A DNA stretch of 64,000 bases. Source: Glaciecola sp964621345. GTDB taxonomy: Bacteria > Pseudomonadota > Gammaproteobacteria > Enterobacterales > Alteromonadaceae. The stretch is taken from the NCBI GenBank assembly GCA_964621345.1, contig CAZUON010000002.1:104432-168431 (forward strand). The letters run 5' to 3'. Both the position numbers and the translations under genes were made by a program. Position 1 is the first letter of the stretch, and every line of letters begins with the position of its first letter. Under the pieces are notes generated by a model, which was given only the letters and a program-made list of their open reading frames with translations, ran no database searches and was not told where the DNA came from. Of this stretch, positions 42,368-50,210 are shown piece after piece.

Positions 42368-43279
42368 ATGACATGGGCAAGGCGCTTTCACACTCGACAA
42401 ACCACTTTCAGGCAACTCGAAATTTTTATGAGTGTGGCCGAACACTTAAGTGTCACCCTCGCCGCTAAAGCGCTGCACTTAGCTCAACCTACAGTGTCTA
42501 CTCAAATTGCGAAGCTATCGCAAGCACTCGGTGTGAGTTTATTCGAGCAAGTGGGTAAACAGTTATATTTGACCGAAACGGGAAAAGACGTATTAAAAGC
42601 AAGCCGTGAGTTATTTGAAGTCATGGATAACTTAGAAATGCAATTGGCGCAGCGTGATGGACTCTCGGTAGGGCAGCTACGCATTAGTGTGGTCACCACT
42701 GCGAAATACTTAATACCTAGTCTGCTTGGCGAGTTTTGTCAGCGTTATCCCGACATAGAGCCGGAGTTTCAGATTGGCAATAGGGCAGAAATTATTACCC
42801 GCTTAAAGCAAAATATGGACGACCTTTACGTATTTAGTAATCCACCCAAAGAGCTCGATATTGAATCGCAGTTCATTACCGAAAATCCACTAGTAGTGAT
42901 TGCAAAACAGGAGCATCCCCTTCGTCATAAAAAATCCATTGAATGGAGTGAATTGCAAAGTGAGCGTTTACTTATGCGAGAAAAAGGCTCTGGTACACGC
43001 TATGCCATTGAGCGCTTTTTTAAACAACATAATTTAAACATGCAACAGGCGGTTACGATTGCGAGCAACGAAGCGATAAAAGAATCGGTTATGGCGGGCT
43101 TAGGCATTGCGATTTTAAGCCGTCATGCACTCAACCATATGGCGCCGGGAAATCTTGTGGCCTTGCCAGTAAAAGATTTCCCCATCCCTAATAGCTGGTA
43201 CTGGGTGGTGCCAAAAGGCAAACAAATGTCGCGAGCGGCGCAAGCTTTCAAAGCTCATGTAGCCGCAAAACTGGTGTAG
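42368..43279 (+). CDS. LysR-family transcriptional regulator (CbbR-like)
   Basis: A 303-residue regulator. The winged helix (16-75) has FRQLEIFMSVAEHLSVTLAAKALHLAQPTVSTQIAKL, and the effector domain has RISVVTTAKYLIPSLLGEF and the CysB/CbbR-like RERGSGT-type stretch seen here as MREKGSGTR. It is divergent from icd with a dyad between them, so control of icd is plausible. The effector is unknown. Confidence 0.88.
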   Translation: MTWARRFHTRQTTFRQLEIFMSVAEHLSVTLAAKALHLAQPTVSTQIAKLSQALGVSLFEQVGKQLYLTETGKDVLKASRELFEVMDNLEMQLAQRDGLSVGQLRISVVTTAKYLIPSLLGEFCQRYPDIEPEFQIGNRAEIITRLKQNMDDLYVFSNPPKELDIESQFITENPLVVIAKQEHPLRHKKSIEWSELQSERLLMREKGSGTRYAIERFFKQHNLNMQQAVTIASNEAIKESVMAGLGIAILSRHALNHMAPGNLVALPVKDFPIPNSWYWVVPKGKQMSRAAQAFKAHVAAKLV

Positions 43280-43291
43280 TGTGGGTTTTGC

Positions 43292-43591
43292 TTATGCCTC
43301 TACTAACATCACAGGTGTACCTACATAGGTAAGGTAGAGATAACTTGCGTCTTTGAAGTTATGGCTAGCGGTAGACACTTGCACACCAATAATGGCATTT
43401 GCATCCGCCGGTGCATTCGCCGCGAATTGATCAATAATGTCTTGGTATTCGGTGCGTTTGCGTTCAAACATGCCTACCACCGCGCCTCGTTCTGATAATT
43501 CTACTGTGCCAGTAAATTGAATCATTGAATAGGTTTCTGCTACAGCCATGCCTAGCGGCAAGGTGTCGGTGCTTAGAATTAGCTTTTTCAT
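43292..43591 (-). CDS. YbjQ/UPF0145 family protein
   Basis: A 99-residue protein of the heavy-metal-binding-domain family (YbjQ, about 105 aa), recognised from the central ERKRTEYQDIIDQFAANAPADANAIIGVQV. Structures show a pentameric assembly; the role is unknown. It is convergent with the LysR gene, whose stop is 12 nt away. Confidence 0.75.
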   Translation of the reverse strand: MKKLILSTDTLPLGMAVAETYSMIQFTGTVELSERGAVVGMFERKRTEYQDIIDQFAANAPADANAIIGVQVSTASHNFKDASYLYLTYVGTPVMLVEA

Positions 43592-43775
43592 TGATAGGTA
43601 CCTTTAAACACAATGTTTTTTTCGTCAATGCATATTATATCGGACGATATAGCCAGTAGATGAGCGGTAGTTTGTTATTCGGCGCGTTTACACTCCCACC
43701 TGATGAACAGGTGTACCTTTACCCAATGTTTGATAACCTATTGTTAATCGTATGAATATAAAGCCTGCTTAATTA

Positions 43776-45851
43776 ATGCAATCACTTAACGATACTCACG
43801 TTACTACGCTAAAAGGTGTTGGCGCGAAAGTGGCCGAAAAGCTTGAAAAACTGGGCTTGCGTACTCTCCAAGACGTGATTTTTCATTTGCCTCATCGCTA
43901 CGAAGACCGCACACGTTTGTATACTGTGGCCGAACTGCATGGTTATTTGCATGTAACGGTGCAAGGGGAGGTTATGAGTGCAGATATCAAATATGGACGA
44001 AAACGCATGCTCGTGGTTAGGCTCAGCGACGGCACTGGTACCATAACGTTGCGTTTTTTTCATTTCTCTGCAGCTCAATTAAAAGGATTTACGACGGGTA
44101 CCACCATACGCGCATTTGGTGAGGTGAGGCCGGGTAGTGCAGGTATGGATATGGCTCACCCTGAATACAAAATCATCGAAGGCGATAGTAGTGCTGGTAT
44201 GGAGGAGAGTTTAACGCCGGTTTACCCAACTACCGAAGGCGTTAACCAGATCACCTTGCGTAAGCTCAGCGAACAAGCCCTAGCACAGCTAGATAAAGGC
44301 GCATTACCCGATTATTTGCCAAATAACCTTTACCCGAATCAGCTTAGTATAAAAGAGGCGCTATTTTTGGTGCACAGGCCACCTGCAGATGTGTCTATTG
44401 AACAACTAGCAGAAGGGCAACACCCTGCACAAAAACGCTTAGTAGTAGAGGAATTACTTGCCCATCATTTGAGTATGTTAAAGGTGCGTAGCCAAGCCAA
44501 AGCAGACCCAGGCTTTACCATTGTGCCCGATAACAGTTTAAAACAGCAGTTTTTAAGCACTTTACCGTTTTCCCCAACCGGCGCTCAGTCGCGAGTGGTA
44601 AGCGAAATCGAAAGCAATTTACAATCTGGCCTACCAATGATGAGGTTAGTACAAGGTGATGTAGGCTCAGGTAAAACGCTGGTTGCGGCATTAGCGGCAT
44701 TGTCGGTAATTAGTGCAGGTTATCAGGTCGCGCTGATGGCACCCACTGAGCTTTTAGCTGAGCAACACGCTAAGAATTTTAAAGACTGGTTTAGTGGTTT
44801 GGGTATACGCGTTGGCTGGTTAGCCGGCAAGCTTAAAGGAAAGCCGCGCAGTGAAACCTTAAGTGCTTTGGAAACAGGTGAAATTCAAGTGTTAGTGGGC
44901 ACCCATGCGATATTTCAAGAAGCGGTGACCTATAAAAACCTCGCGATGGTGATTGTCGATGAACAACATCGTTTTGGTGTGCATCAGCGTTTAGCCTTAC
45001 GTAAAAAAGGTGAGGTACAAGGTCAGTACCCGCATCAGCTTATTATGACTGCCACGCCCATTCCGCGTACCTTAGCCATGACCGCCTATGCTGATCTCGA
45101 TACCAGTATTATTGACGAGCTACCGCCAGGACGTACACCTGTGAAAACTGCAGTACTGCCTGATAGTCGCCGCAGTGATATTGTAGATAGAGTGCGCCAG
45201 TCTGCGTTGGTGGACAAACGTCAAATTTATTGGGTGTGTACCTTAATAGAAGAGTCGGAAGTACTACAAAGTCAAGCGGCAGAAGATACCGCGATTGCGC
45301 TAAGAACCGCTCTGCCGGAGCTTAAAGTCGGTTTGGTGCATGGGCGTTTAAAGGCGCACGAGAAACAAGTCATCATGGATGATTTTAAGGATGGTACGCT
45401 TGATTTGTTAGTGGCTACCACCGTAATTGAAGTCGGCGTAGATGTGCCGAATGCGAGCTTAATGATCATCGAAAACCCTGAACGTTTAGGCTTAGCGCAG
45501 TTGCATCAATTACGCGGGCGAGTCGGGCGCGGCACGGTTGAGAGTCATTGTGTGTTGATGTATTCAAGTCCGCTATCTAAAACTGCAACAAAACGTTTGG
45601 GAGTATTGCGAGAATCTAGTGACGGTTTTTATATTGCTGAAAAAGACTTGGAGATCCGTGGGCCGGGTGAGCTTTTGGGCACTAAACAAACAGGGCTAGC
45701 CGATTTAAAAATTGCAGATTTAGTGCGCGATGCGCATTTAGTTGGGGAAGTTAAGAGCATGGCAGAGTATGTTTGGCGTGAGCACCCACATAACTCCTTG
45801 CAACTCATTGAACGTTGGTTGCCTTATCGAGATGATTACAGCAATGCATAA
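43776..45851 (+). CDS. recG: ATP-dependent DNA helicase RecG
   Basis: A 691-residue helicase that reverses stalled forks and processes branched DNA. It has an N-terminal wedge domain (about 50-150, with GEVMSADIKYGRKRMLVV), Walker A GDVGSGKT (294-301), DEQH Walker B, motif III MTATPIPRT, motif VI LHQLRGRVGRG and the TRG-type C-terminal motif. It normally follows trmH directly; here about 3.9 kb lies between. Confidence 0.96.
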   Translation: MQSLNDTHVTTLKGVGAKVAEKLEKLGLRTLQDVIFHLPHRYEDRTRLYTVAELHGYLHVTVQGEVMSADIKYGRKRMLVVRLSDGTGTITLRFFHFSAAQLKGFTTGTTIRAFGEVRPGSAGMDMAHPEYKIIEGDSSAGMEESLTPVYPTTEGVNQITLRKLSEQALAQLDKGALPDYLPNNLYPNQLSIKEALFLVHRPPADVSIEQLAEGQHPAQKRLVVEELLAHHLSMLKVRSQAKADPGFTIVPDNSLKQQFLSTLPFSPTGAQSRVVSEIESNLQSGLPMMRLVQGDVGSGKTLVAALAALSVISAGYQVALMAPTELLAEQHAKNFKDWFSGLGIRVGWLAGKLKGKPRSETLSALETGEIQVLVGTHAIFQEAVTYKNLAMVIVDEQHRFGVHQRLALRKKGEVQGQYPHQLIMTATPIPRTLAMTAYADLDTSIIDELPPGRTPVKTAVLPDSRRSDIVDRVRQSALVDKRQIYWVCTLIEESEVLQSQAAEDTAIALRTALPELKVGLVHGRLKAHEKQVIMDDFKDGTLDLLVATTVIEVGVDVPNASLMIIENPERLGLAQLHQLRGRVGRGTVESHCVLMYSSPLSKTATKRLGVLRESSDGFYIAEKDLEIRGPGELLGTKQTGLADLKIADLVRDAHLVGEVKSMAEYVWREHPHNSLQLIERWLPYRDDYSNA

Positions 45852-45951
45852 GAAAAAAAGTCGTTTTAAATCATTGCTTGGCTAACGTATGCTTGAGCCG
45901 TATACCATTTTGTAAAGCGATGCCTATTTATGTTTAACAGGAGGACGATGA

Positions 45952-47144
45952 ATGAAAGTCACCATGTTCAGTAGCCAAGTCTATGATAAGGAATTTTTTC
46001 AGCGCCATTGTCCTAACAATATCAATTTTGACTTTCAGGAAGCGAAATTAACCGAAAGTAGCGCGGTATTAGCTGCGAAGTCAGATGCCATTTCGGTCTT
46101 TGTAAACGACCATGTTGATTCTAAAGTGATTGACCAACTTGTAAGCATGCAAGTAAAGCACGTGGCGTTGCGCTGTGCTGGTTATAACAATGTCGATATC
46201 GAATACGCAAAACAACGAGGTATTACAATTTCCAGAGTGCCGGCTTATTCACCACAAGCCGTTGCCGAGCATACTATTGCGTTAATCATGTCGCTCAATC
46301 GTAAGCTGCATAAAGCTTATCATCGGGTACGTGAAGGCAACTTTGATTTAAATGGCTTAATGGGCTTTAACCTACATAATAAAACGGTGGGGGTAATTGG
46401 CACCGGTAAAATCGGAGAGGCTGTCATTGATATTTTGTTGGGTTTTGGCTGCAAAGTACTGTGCTTTGACCTACAAGAAAAGCAAAGTTTAAAGGATAAG
46501 GGCTGCGAATATTTGGCGCTTGATACCCTGTGTGAGCGCGCTGACATCATCAGTTTACATTGTCCCCTGACCACACAAACAGAGCATCTCATCGACGATG
46601 CTCTTATAAGCACTATGAAAACCGGCGTGATGTTAATTAATACCTCGCGCGGCAAACTGATTAATACCAAGGCCATTATTGCTGGTATTAAACAGCAAAA
46701 AATCGGCGCCTTGGGCCTTGATGTTTACGAAATGGAAGAGGACTTATTTTTTAAAAACCGTTCGAGTGAAATTATCGATGATGACTTATTTCAGCGTTTG
46801 CTGACCTTTCCAAATGTATTGATAACTGGTCATCAGGGCTTTTTTACGCAGGAGGCCATGACAGAGATTGCGAACACCACCATTGATAATTTGAACTTAG
46901 CGTCACAGGGCAAGTATGATGCGAACACCACCATTGATAATTTGAACTTAGCGTCACAGGGCAAGTATGATGCANNNNNNNNNNNNNNNNNNNNNNNNNN
47001 NNNNNNNNNNNNNNNNNNNNNNNNNNNNNNNNNNNNNNNNNNNNNNNNNNNNNNNNNNNNNNNNNNNNNNNNNNTGCGAACACCACCATTGATAATTTGA
47101 ACTTAGCGTCACAGGGCAAGTATGATGCAAACACCTTCCTCTAA
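45952..47144 (+). CDS. ldhA: D-lactate dehydrogenase (fermentative), 3' end disturbed by a repeat and a gap
   Basis: D-2-hydroxyacid dehydrogenase of LdhA type (pyruvate to D-lactate with NADH). NAD-binding GVIGTGKIGEAV, catalytic Arg in INTSRGKLINT, Glu in the DVYEMEED region and His in TGHQGFFTQEAM are present. After residue 305 the frame enters a 51-bp (17-codon) tandem repeat, ANTTIDNLNLASQGKYD, that is broken by 100 N. After the gap the same unit ends DANTFL and TAA 47142-47144, but the frame matches only if the real gap is not 100 nt. One unit would give an ordinary protein of about 330 residues. Confidence 0.85.
46870..47123. repeat. 51-bp tandem repeat at the ldhA / rsmJ junction
   Basis: Units at 46870-46920 and 46921-46971, then three more bases, the N gap (46975-47074), and another unit (47076-47126). 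Each is 17 codons in the ldhA frame. Every unit includes AGGG and ATGATG that, in the last copy, start rsmJ. Copy number cannot be told because of the gap. Confidence 0.85.
46975..47074. other. Assembly gap (100 N)
   Basis: Exactly 100 N inside the 51-bp repeat; the true length is unknown and the two sides are out of frame by the nominal length. Confidence 0.95.
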
Positions 47145-47952
47145 TACCGTTATTTTAATTGAGGATACAGGCAGTTTAGAGGCCCATGATCGCGCTAAGC
47201 AACTGAGCGAAAAAATGGGTTTGCCGGTATATCAAATTAATCCCCAGAAAAGTCAAAAACGCTTTGAGCAAGCGCAGTGGCAATTGGTATTCACCGATAA
47301 AGGCCTAGCGCTGCGTTTAAGTACGGAGCCAAGTTGGTCAGATATTCGTGTTGATTTTGCTTCTGCCGCTTTAGCCTATCGTAAGCAGCACGGAGGCGGG
47401 CGCAACGAAGCCATTGCCAAAGCAATTGGAATTAAAGGCAAAGACAGTTTGAGCGTTATTGACTGCACTGCTGGCATGGGAGTCGATAGCTTCATTATGG
47501 CGAGTGTGGGCGCCGATGTGCTGATGCTAGAGCGCAGCCCCATTATTGCTGCCCTGCTAGATGATGCTTTATTCAGGTTTGCTGCTGAGCTCGACCCTTT
47601 GCACGAAAAGCTCAAACTGGTGCAAAGTGATGCAAGTGAGTATTTGCAAAATGTGTTGAATACGGACTCTACTCATTCAGACTCGAACATACCTGATGTG
47701 ATTTATATCGATCCGATGTTTCCACACAAAAAGAAGTCTGCCTTGGTGAAAAAGGAAATGCAGGCGTTTCAGATGCTATTAGGGCCGGATCAAGATAGTG
47801 AAGACTTACTAAGCGCTGCTCTTAAAGTAAATCCTAAGCGGGTTGTAGTGAAGCGTCCCAACGAGGCACCTGAACTTGTCAATAAACAAGGTCGCTCTGC
47901 TTCTATGGCGATTCGATCGAAAAAGCATAGGTTTGACGTATACCTTAACTAA
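47122..47952 (+). CDS. rsmJ: 16S rRNA (guanine-1516-N2)-methyltransferase
   Basis: A 276-residue SAM-dependent methylase of the 30S subunit. SAM-binding motif VIDCTAGMGVDSFIMAS, catalytic DPMFPHKKKSA (the DPPY-like D-P-M-F-P motif of RsmJ) and VVKRPNEAPEL are present. The start, ATG 47122 or 47125, lies within the last copy of the ldhA-end repeat and overlaps the ldhA stop, with AGGG as ribosome site. Confidence 0.92.
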   Translation: MMQTPSSNTVILIEDTGSLEAHDRAKQLSEKMGLPVYQINPQKSQKRFEQAQWQLVFTDKGLALRLSTEPSWSDIRVDFASAALAYRKQHGGGRNEAIAKAIGIKGKDSLSVIDCTAGMGVDSFIMASVGADVLMLERSPIIAALLDDALFRFAAELDPLHEKLKLVQSDASEYLQNVLNTDSTHSDSNIPDVIYIDPMFPHKKKSALVKKEMQAFQMLLGPDQDSEDLLSAALKVNPKRVVVKRPNEAPELVNKQGRSASMAIRSKKHRFDVYLN

Positions 47953-47981
47953 CATAAGTTGGAAAATTAAAAGGAAGAAAT

Positions 47982-48455
47982 ATGATTGAAGTTGGTTCAA
48001 CACTACCAAACGCGACGTTTAGCTTAATGACAAACGGCGACATGACAAACCCAAGCACCCAAGATTTATTTGCGGGCAAAAAAGTTGTGCTTTTTGCAGT
48101 GCCTGGCGCATTTACTCCAACCTGCTCCCAAGCACACCTTCCAGGCTACGTTGCATTAGCTGATAAAATGAAAGCACAAGGTGTAGATGACATCATTTGT
48201 TTGTCGGTAAACGATGCATTTGTGATGGACGCATGGGGTAAGGCTTCTAATGCCGAGCACATCACAATGCTTGCCGATGGCAACGGTAGTTTTGCTAAAG
48301 CGCTTGGACTTGATATGGATACCGACGCATTTGGCGGCTTGCGCGCACAGCGTTTTAGTATGTTGGTTGAAGATTCAGTTGTAAAAACCTTGAACGTTGA
48401 AGGCCCAGGCAAGTTTGAAGTCAGCGATGCTGAGACAATGATGAAGGACCTGTAG
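47982..48455 (+). CDS. Peroxiredoxin, Prx5/glutaredoxin-dependent type
   Basis: A 157-residue peroxidase with the active-site PGAFTPTCSQAHLPGY and the LSVNDAFVMDAWGK segment of the Prx5 group. It lacks the C-terminal glutaredoxin domain found in some homologues. Reduces H2O2 and alkyl hydroperoxides in the cytoplasm. It follows rsmJ by 29 nt. AAGGAAG precedes the ATG. Confidence 0.92.
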   Translation: MIEVGSTLPNATFSLMTNGDMTNPSTQDLFAGKKVVLFAVPGAFTPTCSQAHLPGYVALADKMKAQGVDDIICLSVNDAFVMDAWGKASNAEHITMLADGNGSFAKALGLDMDTDAFGGLRAQRFSMLVEDSVVKTLNVEGPGKFEVSDAETMMKDL

Positions 48456-48560
48456 GCCACGTCATATCATCGCAATCGCCGGTATACCCCCATAACCCCG
48501 GTCATGCACCGACACACCCCGGCATGCTCAGGCATCCCCCCGTCATGGTTGGGCATCCCC

Positions 48561-48587
48561 CCGTCATGCCGGCGCAGGCCGGTACCC
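48561..48587. repeat. REP-like palindrome
   Basis: CCGTCATGCCGGC, a 4-nt GCAG loop, then GCCGGTACC; arms pair with one mismatch. Same family as the elements at 12.2, 35.9 and 56.3-56.6 kb. Confidence 0.65.
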
Positions 48588-48604
48588 CCTACAAGCAACC
48601 GAGG

Positions 48605-48888
48605 TGTTTGTTAAAGATTCCAGCCTACGCTGGAATGACGTAAGGGGGGTGGTTTTGTNNNNNNNNNNNNNNNNNNNNNNNNNNNNNNNNNNNNNNNNNN
48701 NNNNNNNNNNNNNNNNNNNNNNNNNNNNNNNNNNNNNNNNNNNNNNNNNNNNNNNNNNGTGTTTGTTAAAGATTCCAGCCTACGCTGGAATGACGTAAGG
48801 GGGGTGGTTTTGTCAAAGATTCCAGCCTACGCTGGAATGACGCAGGGGGTGTTTTTGTCAGAGGTTCCAGCCTAAGCCGGTCTGACGT
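48605..48888. repeat. Tandem array of full REP-like units, with assembly gap
   Basis: Hairpin ATTCCAGC-CTAC-GCTGGAAT at 48617-48636, 48772-48791 and 48819-48838, each followed by GACG and a G-rich linker; units 2 and 3 are 47 bp apart. A fourth copy at 48861-48888 is degenerate. A 100-N gap (48659-48758) interrupts the array, so copy number is unknown. Confidence 0.8.
48659..48758. other. Assembly gap (100 N)
   Basis: Exactly 100 N inside the REP-like array. Confidence 0.95.
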
Positions 48889-48902
48889 AGTTCAATCCAT
48901 AC

Positions 48903-50021
48903 TTAAATCACATAATAATCAGTAAAACACTTGTACAATTGCGTACCGCTTAATACCGACGCGGATGGAAAATGTAGCATCGGAATTAAGTCGCAGGGGG
49001 CTTTGAGCTCGCTAATGGCTTTGCTGTTATCAAGATCGTCAATGTTGAGTATTTTTGCCATTGTCTCACCTTGTTTAACAAACTGCCCAGGACGCACGCA
49101 GTACTCAACCATCCCGCCAAAATCGCTGTACAAAGTGCGGTAGTTTTTCAAACTAACGCCCACACGTTGCATGTTTGCAGGCATAAAACTGCCTGAGTCG
49201 AGTACGCCCTTGCACGCCAAGTAACCTAGTATGCTATGTGCATCCTCAGTGCCCTGTTCAAAGTTAATCACCTCTTGGCTGCCCATCTCAAGAGTAAATG
49301 CTTCAACGCCGAAGTCGTATGCTTTGCCAAATTTGGATGAAAGCGCATTTTGCATCGTCCACCATGGGCAAAAGCTTGCTTCATCCAGTGCACCTGCAAA
49401 TTTATTCGGGATAAAAATACAATGAGGAATAGAGAACTGTTTAGCGGCCTCCTTGGCGTACTCTGGAATATAGGCATGGCGGGTAGACACCGGACCATTA
49501 TGTAAATCAAGCACAATGTCGGCATCTGCTGCGATGCACTGTAAGGTTAGATTGAGTTGTTGGGCTAGCCCAAGGCCCCATGCTTGGTTCAGTTTTTCCT
49601 GAATATTGTGTTTGATGAGCGTTCGAAATGCGCTCTTTATGCTCTGCACGCTTTGCGCTTCGTTGATGGTATTGGTAAATGCGAGCACGGCATCTTCATC
49701 ATAATAATAACCGCGATTCCAGTTTGTGCCATTAACTGGATCAAAACGACCAAGCGTATATTCACCCGCTTTGATATTAGTGCCTACTGGGTTGCAGTTG
49801 GGTACAAGAATGACTTCGCCGTGAATGGTATGTGCCTGCAGGGCTTGAATTAGGTGGTATATCACCACATTACCTTGAACTTCCGCTCCGTGAATAGAAC
49901 TTTGGATATATACAGTAGGCCCTGGCAGGCCATCGCTAATTCGATAAATCGGCACATTAAGATTGCGCCCAGAGGCATTTTGCGCCACCGCACTATGAGA
50001 TTTTACTAAGGTTTTGGTCAT
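48903..50021 (-). CDS. Succinylglutamate desuccinylase / aspartoacylase family metalloenzyme
   Basis: A 372-residue M14-type zinc hydrolase. Zinc ligands are H44 and E47 in SSIHGAEVQG and a later His in LDLHNGP; the substrate Arg/Asn region VPNCNPVGTN is also present. The C-terminal domain (about 285-345) looks like a barrel-sandwich hybrid (QRVGVSLKNY, GQFVKQGETMAKI), as in the uncharacterised deacylases of this family. It removes an acyl group from an amino acid or amide; substrate unknown. Confidence 0.85.
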   Translation of the reverse strand: MTKTLVKSHSAVAQNASGRNLNVPIYRISDGLPGPTVYIQSSIHGAEVQGNVVIYHLIQALQAHTIHGEVILVPNCNPVGTNIKAGEYTLGRFDPVNGTNWNRGYYYDEDAVLAFTNTINEAQSVQSIKSAFRTLIKHNIQEKLNQAWGLGLAQQLNLTLQCIAADADIVLDLHNGPVSTRHAYIPEYAKEAAKQFSIPHCIFIPNKFAGALDEASFCPWWTMQNALSSKFGKAYDFGVEAFTLEMGSQEVINFEQGTEDAHSILGYLACKGVLDSGSFMPANMQRVGVSLKNYRTLYSDFGGMVEYCVRPGQFVKQGETMAKILNIDDLDNSKAISELKAPCDLIPMLHFPSASVLSGTQLYKCFTDYYVI

Positions 50022-50210
50022 GTACAGCCCACAGTTAAGGTCACAAAGCTAATGGAGTTTAGGTCTTAATGCTAACGCTTTCAATACCAAAGGCGATTGG
50101 TCTAAACCATTAAGTTGTGAGTTTTCATGAAAACTTATGCGATACTTATTAAGATATTTAATAATATATCCTTGGTAAAATAACCGAGGGTCAAAAAGAG
50201 GATTAAGTAC

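Larger units (their letters stand above)
48456..48902. other. Non-coding repeat region between peroxiredoxin and deacylase genes
   Basis: 447 bp without a gene. It contains C-rich degenerate copies of a short motif (cccCGTCATGgt type, 48480-48560), one REP-like hairpin, and an array of longer REP-like units around a 100-N gap. Confidence 0.75.

Noticed and set aside
48604..48798. 64-residue frame across the gap at 48.7 kb
   Set aside because: It is made of the REP-like unit and N bases; no ribosome site and no coding character.
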